Positions 50,566-61,220 of a stretch of 64,000 nt of DNA are shown one piece after another. Under the pieces are notes generated by a model that was given only the letters and a program-made list of their open reading frames with translations, ran no database searches and had not been told where the DNA came from. The position numbers and the translations under genes are program-made. Position 1 is the first letter of the stretch, and each line of letters opens with the position of its first letter. The stretch comes from Halovenus marina (lineage in GTDB: Archaea > Halobacteriota > Halobacteria > Halobacteriales > Haloarculaceae), in assembly GCF_051414115.1 (NCBI RefSeq), contig NZ_JBLKNZ010000001.1, positions 372,001-436,000 on the forward strand, given 5' to 3'.

Positions 50566-50895
50566 TCAGCCCTCGAACCCGAACACAGACTGCAGTTCGG
50601 ATTCGAGTTCGGCGACGTATTGGTCGAGGACGGCGTCGAGTTTCTCCTCGTCGACGACCACCGCAGTCAGTCGCTCGCTCGGGTTTTCGGGGAGTTCGAT
50701 TCGAAACTCGCCGTCGCCCTCGTAGAAGGGTTCGCTCTCGGCCAGCAGTTGCTGGTCGATGGCGTGGACGAGTTCCGAGTCGTAGCTGTCGTTCATCGTC
50801 TCGAAGGCCTGTCTGTAGGCCTGCTGTAGCTGCGGGAAGTAGTGTTCGTACTTGTCCTCGAACTTCTCGGCGAACTCGTCGGTGGGTGCGCTCAT
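50566..50895 (-). CDS. DUF5783 family protein
   Basis: 109 residues from MSAPTDEFAEKFEDKYEHYF. The sequence is highly acidic and helical at the start, then has YDSELVHAIDQQLLAESEPF and a beta-rich GEFRIELPENP segment, ending LQSVFGFEG. It matches a haloarchaeal family known only as DUF5783. The function is unknown; size and charge suggest a soluble cytoplasmic protein. Divergent from the Rieske ferredoxin gene. Confidence 0.72.
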   Translation of the reverse strand: MSAPTDEFAEKFEDKYEHYFPQLQQAYRQAFETMNDSYDSELVHAIDQQLLAESEPFYEGDGEFRIELPENPSERLTAVVVDEEKLDAVLDQYVAELESELQSVFGFEG

Positions 50896-51015
50896 CGTAC
50901 TCTTGCCGACGCTTCGGTGTCCAGCGGTATAACGACATATATTCGGAGATTCGCACTCCACCAACCGCTCGCGCCGTTTCAGGGGATGTTTATCCGCGCC
51001 GCCGCTACGACAGAC

Positions 51016-51309
51016 ATGAGCGTTCAGATCGGCCCGGAATCGCTACTGGAGGAAGACCCACAGGTCGTGACAGTGGAGGGAAGCCGGTACATCCTCAACG
51101 AGTTAGACGACGGCACGGTCGTGCTGTACTCGACGGTGTGTCAGCATCAGGGCGGGCGCGTCATGGTCAGAGAGGACGTGTTTCGCTGTCCCACCCATCG
51201 CTGGGAGTACGACCCCGAGACGGGGGAGTGTCTCACCGAGGACGCCTGCCTCCCACGCACGACGCTCCGACGGGAGGACGGACACCTGGTCGGGTCACTG
51301 CCCGACTGA
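51016..51309 (+). CDS. Stand-alone Rieske [2Fe-2S] ferredoxin
   Basis: 97 residues from MSVQIGPESL. The cluster ligands are Cys42-x-His44 (CQHQGG) and Cys58-x-x-His61 (CPTHRWEYDPETG). The fold is that of a soluble Rieske ferredoxin, as used by ring-hydroxylating oxygenases or nitrite reductase-like systems. It has no signal or anchor. It lies 46 kb from the Rieske oxygenase, so a functional link is possible but not shown by position. A TTTATCC box 22 nt upstream suits a leaderless start. Confidence 0.88.
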   Translation: MSVQIGPESLLEEDPQVVTVEGSRYILNELDDGTVVLYSTVCQHQGGRVMVREDVFRCPTHRWEYDPETGECLTEDACLPRTTLRREDGHLVGSLPD

Positions 51310-51354
51310 CAAAGTGGGTATCCTCCGTTCAGGGCCTGTCCACGCTGTCTCAGG

Positions 51355-51987
51355 TCAGGGCGGCACCTCGTCGAGCAACCGACGCGCAACCGTGACAGCC
51401 CAGATGCCGAAGGTCAGCGAGGCGACCATCTCGGGAACGGCGAACCACTCGCTCGAATCGGACGTCTGCGCGAAGAGAATCCAGCCACCCCACGCAAGCA
51501 CGTGGACGAATCCCAGTGCGATCGACTGGCGACCAAGCCGCGCGTCTCCGGCCCGAATCCGGCCAGCACCGTACAGCCAGTGGGTGATCGGTGCGCCGAT
51601 GAAAAAGAGCATGGCGACGGGGCCGTGCGGGTCGCGGGGGAGATAGAAGACCCCGACAAGTCCGAGTCCGACGACGCTGACGAGAAACGTACCGGTACCC
51701 AGGCGTTCGAGGCGGTTGCGTGCCCGTCGCCAGAGCGGCCACGCGAACGCAATTCCGGCAAGCCCGCCAGCGACGAGTCCGCCGTTGAACAGCCAGAACG
51801 TGGACGCCTCCCGCCGACCGAGATCAGAGAGCGCGTACTCCGCCCACGTGAACTCCGTGGGCGCGGCGACGAGTGTCGCCAGCCAGACACAGCCGAGTGC
51901 GACCACCGGCGCGAGGATGCCACACCAGACTGCGATCCGGTCGAGCGACGGCGTTCGACGGTGTGGTGGGGATATTGATCGGCTCAT
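51355..51987 (-). CDS. DUF998 family membrane protein
   Basis: 210 residues with six hydrophobic segments. DUF998 features are AEYALSDLGRREASTFWLFN after the first helix and GVFYLPRDPHGPVAMLFF in the middle. The function of the family is unknown. It starts 8 bp upstream of the end of the next small membrane-protein gene region and reads in the same direction. Confidence 0.85.
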   Translation of the reverse strand: MSRSISPPHRRTPSLDRIAVWCGILAPVVALGCVWLATLVAAPTEFTWAEYALSDLGRREASTFWLFNGGLVAGGLAGIAFAWPLWRRARNRLERLGTGTFLVSVVGLGLVGVFYLPRDPHGPVAMLFFIGAPITHWLYGAGRIRAGDARLGRQSIALGFVHVLAWGGWILFAQTSDSSEWFAVPEMVASLTFGIWAVTVARRLLDEVPP

Positions 51988-51994
51988 CGGCGCG

Positions 51995-52228
51995 TTATCT
52001 GGTCGTTCGCTGGCTCTGTTTCTGTGGGATGTACACCGTGATCACAAAGACAAAGAGCAGGCCGAGAATGCCCGCAAAGACGAGATAGACGGCCACGCTG
52101 AGTCCGGTGAGCACCTCGACGATCAGGGACAGATCCCGAAGCGACGGCTGTGTCACGCTCACCTCGACGTACAGCAGGATGGCGACACAGACGACGAGTA
52201 CCACGTCGAACAGGTCCCGGACCTCCAT
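51995..52228 (-). CDS. Small membrane protein, two helices
   Basis: 77 residues from MEVRDLFDVVLVVCVAILLY. Two transmembrane helices (about 8-24 and 38-66) flank a short polar loop, and the C-terminus is basic (PQKQSQRTTR). A TATA-like GCTATATGCC on the minus strand lies about 25 nt before the ATG at 52228, which supports this start over longer readings. It lies 7 bp upstream of the DUF998 gene and is probably co-transcribed. No family recognised. Confidence 0.65.
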   Translation of the reverse strand: MEVRDLFDVVLVVCVAILLYVEVSVTQPSLRDLSLIVEVLTGLSVAVYLVFAGILGLLFVFVITVYIPQKQSQRTTR

Positions 52229-52432
52229 TACCGTGCTGTCTGGTCCCCAGCGGCATATAGCTTGATACAGCAAGGGAGTCATCCAACGATTCGCATATTC
52301 TAGCGTTTGATACTCCCGAATCACTCATTACAGATGGTGTAGCGCACAATCTGACTGAATGGTGTCAGAGACTGCGTGCATGATCCAGAGAAACCCCCCT
52401 TCTAGTTGTCAACTGTCGGTGTTTCCGGAGAT

Positions 52433-52681
52433 TCACTCGCGCTGTTCGACTTCGAATATTTCGTCTGCAGTGAGACCGTGGGCTTCTTTGTGAACTTTCT
52501 CACCCGCTTCTTTGCTGGGTCCCTCAAAGAGGCAAAAGACGGCACCCTCGTCTTCATCCACCCAATAATTCAAGTATTCCACGCCGTGTTTCTCCTGGGT
52601 TTCGAGATCTTTTTTGTGGGCTTCTACAACATCCTCAACGCTTGCATCGACATCCCTATGAACGTCCATATAGAGTGGCAT
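52433..52681 (-). CDS. DUF4242 family protein
   Basis: 82 residues: MPLYMDVHRDVDASVEDVVE, then LNYWVDEDEGAVFCLFEGPS and HKEAHGLTADEIFEV. This is the ferredoxin-like alpha/beta fold of DUF4242 (SCO4226-like, reported to bind nickel in Streptomyces). The His pair near the C-terminus is kept. It is a soluble, acidic protein. Codon use is somewhat less GC-rich than in neighbours. Confidence 0.82.
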   Translation of the reverse strand: MPLYMDVHRDVDASVEDVVEAHKKDLETQEKHGVEYLNYWVDEDEGAVFCLFEGPSKEAGEKVHKEAHGLTADEIFEVEQRE

Positions 52682-53032
52682 GGTACATATTGCTGTAGGA
52701 GATACCCACCGTTAGTTATTGAGGGCTATTTTACGGTACGATGAACTTATTCGGGCGGCGAAACGTCGGTATAGATTCGTCGGAGACTCTGCAATCGGTA
52801 CCGACGAAACACCACGTTCCCTTGCGATCCAACCGCTAGGTATGTGCTTACTGAATCTGTGATTTGTTCCCAACGAGGATGAACTTGATTCGATTGTGTC
52901 CTGTTATGACTCTCTGATAATGCAGTCGCATACTGGATTCTCGACAAAACGTCTCACAAAATCGAGCGAACGGTTTTCAGTTTGTAGGAACAGATGGAGC
53001 CATTAATAGGCGCACAGTCCTGAGAGCGGAAC
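52682..53032. other. Gap without a confident gene
   Basis: A 66-codon frame on the minus strand (52747-52947) has no start signal or family match. The last 30 bp carry a TATA-like CATTAATAGG suited to a leaderless ctaA transcript. Confidence 0.45.
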
Positions 53033-53518
53033 ATGGGATCCCGGTTTCGCCACTATCTGGCGGTGACGACAGTGAGCGCGTTCTTTCTGATCTTGCTCGG
53101 CGTCTACACGGGCAAGGTCGGCGCTGGCCTCGCGTGCGACGGACGCTGGCCGTTCTGTGACGGCTGGATGGGGCTGTTCCCGGCGACGTGGCCGAGTTTC
53201 GTCGAGTGGTTCCACCGTCTCGTCGCGATGGTCGTCGGCTTCATGATCCTCGGGGCTGGCATCGTCGCGTGGCGCGGTGACTACGACCGCCGCATCCGCT
53301 ACACGCTCGTGATTGCAGTCGTGATGCTTCCAGTCCAGATCCTCTTTGGCGCAAACACCGTCCTCAACTTCGGCATCACTGCCTCGATGGCCCATCAGAT
53401 CGCCGCACAGCTCATCTTCGGCTCGCTCGTCGTCGCGACGACAGTCGCCTACGTGACCCACGGGGAGTCCGAAAACGGCGGCACGAAAACAACTGGCACG
53501 GTTCAGGCCGACGACTGA
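53033..53518 (+). CDS. ctaA: Heme A synthase, half-size COX15/CtaA family
   Basis: 161 residues with four helices, about half the bacterial CtaA, as is normal for archaea (works as a dimer). Conserved GVYTGKVGAGLACDGRWPFC, then WFHRLVAMVVGFMIL with the heme His, and a second half ending SMAHQIAAQLIFGSLVV with another His. A Cys pair near AC-DGRWPFCDGW is present. It oxidises heme O to heme A for cytochrome oxidase in the membrane. The stop codon is the left border of the second palindromic element. Confidence 0.92.
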   Translation: MGSRFRHYLAVTTVSAFFLILLGVYTGKVGAGLACDGRWPFCDGWMGLFPATWPSFVEWFHRLVAMVVGFMILGAGIVAWRGDYDRRIRYTLVIAVVMLPVQILFGANTVLNFGITASMAHQIAAQLIFGSLVVATTVAYVTHGESENGGTKTTGTVQADD

Positions 53519-53600
53519 TACTGTCGGCTGTACGTGCGTAAAAATATTCGCCACCCCGGGTGGCGAATTATTTTCGAGATGGTACAGCCGACAGTATGAG
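53517..53600. repeat. Nested palindromic element, copy 2
   Basis: Perfect 16-bp arms ATACTGTCGGCTGTAC (53518-53533) and complement (53582-53597) enclose ATTCGCCACC/GGTGGCGAAT, a 10-bp inner dyad. Only five positions differ from copy 1 (8701-8784). The left arm starts within the ctaA stop codon, so the ctaA transcript would end in this hairpin. The right end again provides CAGTATGAG, opening a 34-codon frame (53596-53700) that looks non-coding. Confidence 0.85.
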
Positions 53601-53684
53601 ACGCGCTGTGTGGCGTTTTCTGCTACCGATTCGTTCGTTCAGCCACGGATCCAACGACACGAATGTGAGTGGTCGACAGTGTGG

Positions 53685-53921
53685 TCAGGCGTACGTCTGA
53701 TATGCGATCAACGCAGCGACAGCGAGACACGCAACGCCGACGGCGCGAACGACCCACGCCCACCGGTCGGGGATCGCCTGGTCGGAGCCGTACTCGCCGC
53801 GCCGTCGGCGGTGCGGGCCGACGAACACGGACAGTTGAAGCGCCGTTCGCGGTGCGACGATCAGCGCAAGCCCGAACAGGACACCGAGGACGACTGCGAG
53901 GAGTTCACGGAGACCGGACAT
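53685..53921 (-). CDS. Small membrane protein, two helices
   Basis: 78 residues. Helix 1 is LLAVVLGVLFGLALIVAP and helix 2 is AWVVRAVGVACLAVAALIAY, with a basic loop (GPHRRRRGEYGSDQ) between. The stop TCA lies 1 bp after the HtpX gene start region in reverse order, that is, it sits immediately downstream of htpX on the same strand with no gap. I recognise no family; it may assist or be regulated with HtpX. Confidence 0.65.
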   Translation of the reverse strand: MSGLRELLAVVLGVLFGLALIVAPRTALQLSVFVGPHRRRRGEYGSDQAIPDRWAWVVRAVGVACLAVAALIAYQTYA

Positions 53922-54803
53922 CTACGATCGGAGCCGCTGAATGCGCTTTTCCATCGGTGGGTGTGTGGAGACAATCTTCCGGAGCAGCCCGCTGTCGGGG
54001 CTGGAGATGCAGAGCGCACTCACCTGCTGGTCGATGTTCGTATCGCGGCGTCGGTCGTCGCGACTCCGGCGGTGCGTTGCGTTCTGGGCCGACACTTGGG
54101 CCTGCTGGTTGCCCTGGTCGATTTTCTCCAGCGCACGAGCGAGTGGTTCGCCCCGCCCGATGACCTCCTTGGCGTCGGCGTCGGCAACGTACTCGCGGTA
54201 CCGGGAGATTGCGAGCACGAACAGCATCACGAAAAACTGCACGAGGTTACCGACGACGATGGCGAGAAAGAAGTCCGCGATGTCGTTCTCGCCGGTGAAC
54301 AGCACGGCGTACTGCGCGACGATGGCGACGATCGAGGCGATGCCCTGTCCGAGTTGCATCGTGACGACGTCGCGGTTGTCGATGTGTGCGATCTCGTGTG
54401 CGATGACGCCTTCGAGTTCCTCGCGGTCGAGTAACTGGATGAGTTCACGCGAGATGACGACGGTGCCGTTGCCGCGGCGACCGACAGCAAACGCGTTCGG
54501 GACGCCCATCTCGGCGATTTTCAGCGACGGCTTCGTCAGGTCCTTGTCGCGACAGACCTGCTCGACGAACTGGTGGATCTGTGGATACTCCGTCTCGGAC
54601 AGGTCCTCGGCACCGACGCTGCGGAGGGCGGCCCACTTGCCGATCTTGTACTGAATGCCGACGAGGAGGATACTACCGACGATGGCGATCGGGAGCACGC
54701 CCTGACCGAACACCACCATCGCTGCGGCGACTGCCACGAGATAGAATCCCGCGAGTATGCCGCCGACCACAGCCATCCGTATTTTGAGGCCAAAATGTCT
54801 CAT
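53922..54803 (-). CDS. htpX: HtpX-like M48 zinc metalloprotease
   Basis: 293 residues from MRHFGLKIRM (an ATG 3 codons upstream is possible). Two N-terminal helices, the zinc motif HEIAH (136-140) with the downstream Glu region YREYVADADAKE, and two further helices match HtpX. NAFAVGRRGNGTVVIS is the conserved region before the active site. It degrades damaged membrane proteins, with the active site in the cytoplasm. It lies directly upstream of the small two-helix gene. Confidence 0.92.
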   Translation of the reverse strand: MRHFGLKIRMAVVGGILAGFYLVAVAAAMVVFGQGVLPIAIVGSILLVGIQYKIGKWAALRSVGAEDLSETEYPQIHQFVEQVCRDKDLTKPSLKIAEMGVPNAFAVGRRGNGTVVISRELIQLLDREELEGVIAHEIAHIDNRDVVTMQLGQGIASIVAIVAQYAVLFTGENDIADFFLAIVVGNLVQFFVMLFVLAISRYREYVADADAKEVIGRGEPLARALEKIDQGNQQAQVSAQNATHRRSRDDRRRDTNIDQQVSALCISSPDSGLLRKIVSTHPPMEKRIQRLRS

Positions 54804-54863
54804 AGCGGGCAATACGACGCTGAAGACACAAAAATGGATCCGTCTCCCCTGACGGGATACCTG

Positions 54864-56363
54864 CTACATAAAATCCGATAGACCGGCCTGTTCGTCGGAC
54901 TCGGCTTGTTTTGCTCGTTCGTCCGATTCGGATTGGTCGTCTGTGTCTTCGTCTGTGCCCGTCTGGTCGGTCGCGGATTCGTCGGCAGACGCGTCAGAGC
55001 CGTCAGATGGGGCGTCGTCAGTTCGCTCCCCGTCTGTCTCACCAGTCCCGGAACTCGCCCCCTCGAAGGCACCCTGTGAGGCTTCGACGGACTGCTCTTC
55101 GCGCATCTGTTCGGCGTCCTCGACGATGGACTGTACCTTGTTCGTCGTCTCGCCGCTGCCGGTCACGAAGGAGACGTGGTCGGCGTCGAGTTCGTACCGC
55201 GCCGCCATCGCCACCGTTAGCTCGCGGTTCTTGCAGTGATGGGTCAACAGGCGGAGATGGGGCAGAATCTCCCGTCTGGCGGTGCTCATGCTCGTTCCGT
55301 TCGTCTCTGCGATCTGTCGGGCGATGTAATCGCGTTTCTCCCGCGTGGCTCGCGAACTGCCGAGTTTCGACCAGTAACTCGGCGGGCCGTAGCGCGTCCA
55401 CCCACCCTTTGGCTCTCGGCGGGCCGCAGCGACGCCCGCGGTCATGTTGTCGGCGGCGTAGCGCCAGTATGCGTAGTTCTGCGTGGCGCGCGTCCGCCCG
55501 AGCCAGCGGTCGGCGTTGGCGAGGAAGTCGTAGGCGACTCGGAGTTCCTCCCCCTCGTAGTCTTTGGGCATGTTGTCCTCGATCCAGTTGATGAGGTCGT
55601 CGGGCGTCTCGTCGACGTCGTAACTCGATTCGAGCGCCTCCTGTGCCCCGGCCTCCTTGATGACGCTATCGAGAAAGTCGAAGATGCCCTCGGTGCGGTC
55701 GCGCTCGCCGGTCACCACGTCCTCGGCCGCGAGGCTGTCACGGCCCTCACCGAGCGCCTGCAGGTCCTTGATCGCCCCCCGGAGGTCGCCGCTGTTCATC
55801 TCCGCGATGCGGTCGAGCGCCTCGTCCTCGAACTCGATGCCCTCCTTCCGGCAGATGTCTCGGAGCACGGGCACGATAGAGCGCTTCGAGACGGGGCGAA
55901 ACTCGACGTCCTGACAGGCGTTTCGCAGCCCGTTTGCCATGTCGTAGTACTCGTTTGCGATGAGGATCATCGGCTGATTCGCCTCCTTGACGAGGCTGGT
56001 GATGGCGCGGCTGCCGCCGCGGTCGGCGTTGCCGTGGACGTTGTCTGCCTCGTCTAAGATGACCAGACGGCGGTTCGACCCGCCCGTGAGTGTCGCGCTC
56101 TTTGCGGCTTCGCCCGCGACCCGCTCGATGACGTCTTTCGTCCGTGAGTCAGAGGCGTTGAGTTCGATCGTCGGCCAGCCCTTGTCGGCAGCCAGCGCGT
56201 GTGCGGCCGATGTCTTCCCGACGCCTGGCGGGCCGTGGAGGATGACCGCCTCGCGATGGCTGTCCCACGAATCGGCCCACTCACGCACCGCGTCGCGGGC
56301 GCTGTCGTTGCCCCGAACCTCCGACAGCGACGACGGGCGGTATCGCTCGGTCCAATCGCTCAT
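54864..56363 (-). CDS. rfcL: Replication factor C large subunit
   Basis: 499 residues from MSDWTERYRPSSLSEV. AAA+ motifs are Walker A GPPGVGKT (44-51) and Walker B VILDEAD (101-107), followed by the sensor regions and helical clamp-binding domain. After about residue 420 the chain is an acidic Ser/Asp/Thr-rich linker, ending in QAGLSDFM, a PCNA-interacting (PIP) box. RfcL with RfcS loads PCNA at replication forks. The long acidic tail is typical of haloarchaea. It is convergent with nothing; HtpX lies downstream on the same strand. Confidence 0.95.
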   Translation of the reverse strand: MSDWTERYRPSSLSEVRGNDSARDAVREWADSWDSHREAVILHGPPGVGKTSAAHALAADKGWPTIELNASDSRTKDVIERVAGEAAKSATLTGGSNRRLVILDEADNVHGNADRGGSRAITSLVKEANQPMILIANEYYDMANGLRNACQDVEFRPVSKRSIVPVLRDICRKEGIEFEDEALDRIAEMNSGDLRGAIKDLQALGEGRDSLAAEDVVTGERDRTEGIFDFLDSVIKEAGAQEALESSYDVDETPDDLINWIEDNMPKDYEGEELRVAYDFLANADRWLGRTRATQNYAYWRYAADNMTAGVAAARREPKGGWTRYGPPSYWSKLGSSRATREKRDYIARQIAETNGTSMSTARREILPHLRLLTHHCKNRELTVAMAARYELDADHVSFVTGSGETTNKVQSIVEDAEQMREEQSVEASQGAFEGASSGTGETDGERTDDAPSDGSDASADESATDQTGTDEDTDDQSESDERAKQAESDEQAGLSDFM

Positions 56364-56544
56364 TAGCGGATGCAGGCGGGTCACGAATAAAGCGATTGTG
56401 GACGCGCGACCGATCGCTCGATACTGTCATACTGAACCGACAAATTTCCCTTCAGCGTTTTCCTCGCCAGCGTTCTGTTCAGAACCAAACACGACCGTTC
56501 TCCGCAACGGACAGGCTTAAGACGATAACGCCGTAGCCTGGGAT

Positions 56545-58701
<2,157 letters not shown>

Positions 58702-58797
58702 CTCGGCCGGGAAGACCAGTACAGTTCTCCCTGTCCTTTCCGCTCGGACGACCGCTTCTTGCAGCACACTTACACTTCTGTGCCGTCATGTCTTTGT

Positions 58798-59718
58798 ATG
58801 GAACAGACGGGTCCCAAGCCGCTCTCCCCGCGCACAGCGCTCGGCGTGTACTTGGCCTTTGGCGTCCTCTGGATCGTGGTCACCGACTGGCTCGTGGTTG
58901 CGATGCTGGAGACGCCAGAGACGATCACGACGGTACAGACGGTGAAGGGGTGGGTGTTCGTCGGGCTTTCGGGACTCGTGGTGTTCGGTCTGACGACGCT
59001 TCGCCAGCGCGACATTCGCCGGTCACGGGAGCGACTCCACCGTGTGAGCCAGCAGTTGCAGGTCCTCCAGCGGGTGTTCAGGCACAACATCCGCAACGAC
59101 ATCACGGTGATCCGCGGGCATCTCGACCTCGAACGATCTGCAGAGCGGGGGGCGGATCTCGACAAAGCGGCCCAGCGAACTGAAGCGGTTGCGACACTGA
59201 GTAACAAGATGCAGGTCGTCAGCGACGTCGACATCGTCGAGACGGACCACAGTCGCGTCGATCTGGTCTCCATCGCGACCGATGCGATCACCGCGGTCGA
59301 ACGGGGGTACCCCGATGCGAACATCTCGCTCGACGCGCCAGACCGGGCCGAGATATACGGGGACGAAGTGTTGCGCCACGCGATCAGCGAACTGATCGAG
59401 AACGCGATCAAACACAACTCAGCCCCGCCCGAGGAGTGTGATGTTCGCGTCGAGATAACCACGCGAAACGACGAAGTGACGCTCTCGGTGAGCGACAACG
59501 GTCCGGCGATTCCCGACCACGAAATCGAACCGCTGCGTGCCGACCAGGAGACGAAGCTCTCACACACGAGCGGCGTCGGTCTCTGGATCGCAAAGTGGCT
59601 GTGTGAGTACTGTCGCGGCAGCATCTCCTTCGAGACCGACGACGGGACGACCGCTCGCCTCACGTTCGATGTCGCTGACGACCCCGCGGGGATCACACGG
59701 GCCGTCTCCGCTTTGTAA
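58798..59718 (+). CDS. Membrane sensor histidine kinase
   Basis: 306 residues from MEQTGPKPLS. Two N-terminal helices (ALGVYLAFGVLWIVVTDWLV and VKGWVFVGLSGLVVFGLTTL), then a short coiled linker, the archaeal-type H-box QRVFRHNIRNDITVIRGHL and the ATPase domain with N box (SELIENAIKHNS), DNGPAIP and GVGLWIAKWL. It lacks PAS or receiver domains; the short extracytoplasmic loop suggests membrane-state sensing. No response regulator is adjacent. Confidence 0.9.
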   Translation: MEQTGPKPLSPRTALGVYLAFGVLWIVVTDWLVVAMLETPETITTVQTVKGWVFVGLSGLVVFGLTTLRQRDIRRSRERLHRVSQQLQVLQRVFRHNIRNDITVIRGHLDLERSAERGADLDKAAQRTEAVATLSNKMQVVSDVDIVETDHSRVDLVSIATDAITAVERGYPDANISLDAPDRAEIYGDEVLRHAISELIENAIKHNSAPPEECDVRVEITTRNDEVTLSVSDNGPAIPDHEIEPLRADQETKLSHTSGVGLWIAKWLCEYCRGSISFETDDGTTARLTFDVADDPAGITRAVSAL

Positions 59719-59809
59719 GTCGCGTCGTCGGGTGTGCTCCTTCGGTGTTCGGTGTGTGTCAGCCCAGTTTCCGATACGTTTTTGCCGTGGAGATGAGTCG
59801 GACAGACAC

Positions 59810-60517
59810 ATGTCACGCGGGCCACGGGCGGAACTCGCCGAGAAGATCGCAGGCGAGGTCGTGCTCAGCGACGACCCCGGGGCGACACTCCGGAAGTGGC
59901 GCACGGACTTCGAGATTGCACAGACCGACCTTGCGGACGCGCTCGACGTCTCCCCCTCGGTGGTCTCTGACTACGAGAGCGGCCGCCGGGGAAATCCGGG
60001 GATCGAGGTCGTTCGCCGGACGGTCGCGGCGTTGCTCGACATCGACGAACAGCGCGGCGGCACGCACATCCGCCAGTACACTCGCGTTCTCTCCGCCGGA
60101 TTCGACAGCGAGGTCGTCCACGACCTCCGGGAGTACGGGGCTACGATCCCGACACAGCGGTTCTATCGCGCGATAGACGCCACGGAACTGGTCTCCGGAA
60201 CGCACGACACCATCGCCGGTCACACCGTCATCGACAGCATCGAGGTGATCCGTCGGCTCTCCAGCGACGAGTTCTACGACCTGTACGGGGAGAGTACGAA
60301 CCGCGCGCTCGTGTTCACGAACGTCACCCGCGGGGAGTCGCCGCTGGTCGCGCTCCGAGTCGTCAAGCCGACCCCCCACGCCGTCGTCTTGCACGGCATC
60401 GAACCCGACGACGTCTGGGAGCACGCGACGGATCTTGCCCGCATCGAGGGCTTTTCGCTCGCGGTCACCTCGGCCGACTTAGAGGAGATGCTCGACGGGT
60501 TGCGGGAACTGCCCTGA
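59810..60517 (+). CDS. XRE-type HTH transcriptional regulator of the haloarchaeal Tfx/MBF-like group
   Basis: 235 residues from MSRGPRAELAEKIAG; the longer frame overlaps the kinase gene. HTH_3 spans about 25-75 (LRKWRTDFEIAQTDLADALD, VSPSVVSDYESGRRGNPGIE). The C-terminal part (about 95-235) is a conserved haloarchaeal domain with IDATELVSGTHDTIAGHTVI and a beta-rich LVFTNVTRGESPLVALRVV stretch, possibly ligand-binding. The same architecture occurs widely in haloarchaea with unknown targets. Confidence 0.8.
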   Translation: MSRGPRAELAEKIAGEVVLSDDPGATLRKWRTDFEIAQTDLADALDVSPSVVSDYESGRRGNPGIEVVRRTVAALLDIDEQRGGTHIRQYTRVLSAGFDSEVVHDLREYGATIPTQRFYRAIDATELVSGTHDTIAGHTVIDSIEVIRRLSSDEFYDLYGESTNRALVFTNVTRGESPLVALRVVKPTPHAVVLHGIEPDDVWEHATDLARIEGFSLAVTSADLEEMLDGLRELP

Positions 60518-60535
60518 CCGGGACCTCGGCCTGGC

Positions 60536-60895
60536 TTAGTTCGTGCTGAGCCCCAGACTCAGCTTCAACGCCTCGTCTATCTCGGCCATCGTCTCAGCGT
60601 CCAGCCGTCCCACGACCGACTGGATGCGACGCTCGATAGCGACGGTCCGAATCTGGTCAAGACGGACAGAGGAGTCCTTCTCGAACGGCGAGTCGGCCGC
60701 CTCGACCAGCACCTCGAACGGATATCCCCGGTAGGTTCCCGTCGCGGGCGCGACGATTGTCGTACTCGCGTTCTTGTTCCCCACGTCATTCTGCACAACG
60801 ACCGCTGGCCGTGTCTTTTTCAGCTCGTGCCCTTCTGCCGGATCGAGGCGAACGATGACGACATCTCCACGTCGGATCGTCACGCCGTCGCTCAT
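60536..60895 (-). CDS. MazF/PemK-like mRNA interferase toxin
   Basis: 119 residues from MSDGVTIRRGDVVIVRL; the longer upstream reading is antitoxin DNA in another frame. Conserved MazF features are RRGDVVIVRLDPAEGHE, KTRPAVVVQNDVGNKNASTT and IVAPATG, with the Arg and Thr/Ser of the active site. It cleaves mRNA when free of antitoxin. The antitoxin gene precedes it with a 4-bp overlap. Confidence 0.92.
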   Translation of the reverse strand: MSDGVTIRRGDVVIVRLDPAEGHELKKTRPAVVVQNDVGNKNASTTIVAPATGTYRGYPFEVLVEAADSPFEKDSSVRLDQIRTVAIERRIQSVVGRLDAETMAEIDEALKLSLGLSTN

Positions 60896-61128
60896 TCGTC
60901 GAGCCCATCCCACGCTTCGGTCGACGCCTCGTCCCACTCCGCTGCTATCGTGGTGGCGCTGTCCGACGCCTCGCGATACGCTGCGGCCAGTTCCTCCTCG
61001 TCTGGCCCTGTGGACTCGATGTCGACGATAGCGACGGTGACGCGCTTGTTCGCGTACTCTGTTCCAAGATAGATCCGTCCCCTGTCGTCGGTCTCGTTCG
61101 TCTGGAATTCGTCGGCGTCGATCTTCAT
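60892..61128 (-). CDS. Antitoxin of the MazF-like toxin
   Basis: 78 residues from MKIDADEFQTNETDDRGRIY. The N-terminal half (GRIYLGTEYANKRVTVAIVD) looks like an AbrB/SpoVT-type strand pattern used by archaeal antitoxins. The C-terminal half is acidic and probably wraps the toxin. The gene order antitoxin-toxin and ATGA overlap are standard. The promoter region just upstream is a 31-bp tandem repeat, likely the autoregulatory operator. Confidence 0.85.
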   Translation of the reverse strand: MKIDADEFQTNETDDRGRIYLGTEYANKRVTVAIVDIESTGPDEEELAAAYREASDSATTIAAEWDEASTEAWDGLDE

Positions 61129-61132
61129 AGTA

Positions 61133-61209
61133 CCCACTATTGCCCACGAAATATTAAGTATTGCCCACTATTGCCCACGAAATATTAAGTATTGCCCACT
61201 ATTGCCCAC
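61133..61209. repeat. 31-bp tandem repeats (2.5 copies) in the toxin-antitoxin promoter
   Basis: Units at 61133-61163 and 61164-61194 are identical, and the first 15 bases of a third follow. Each contains two CCCAC boxes 10 bp apart and an AT-rich AAATATTAAGTATTG core that, on the minus strand, could serve as TATA box. The first unit starts 5 bp before the antitoxin ATG. The duplication gives two promoter/operator sets in series. Confidence 0.9.
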
Positions 61210-61220
61210 CACCGTGCCGC

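Noticed and set aside
52747..52947. 66-codon minus-strand frame in the gap before ctaA
   Set aside because: No promoter or ribosome signal, no recognised family and a composition unlike neighbouring proteins.
61133..61209. 31-bp repeats considered as CRISPR repeats
   Set aside because: There are no spacers. The repeats are head-to-tail in a toxin-antitoxin promoter.
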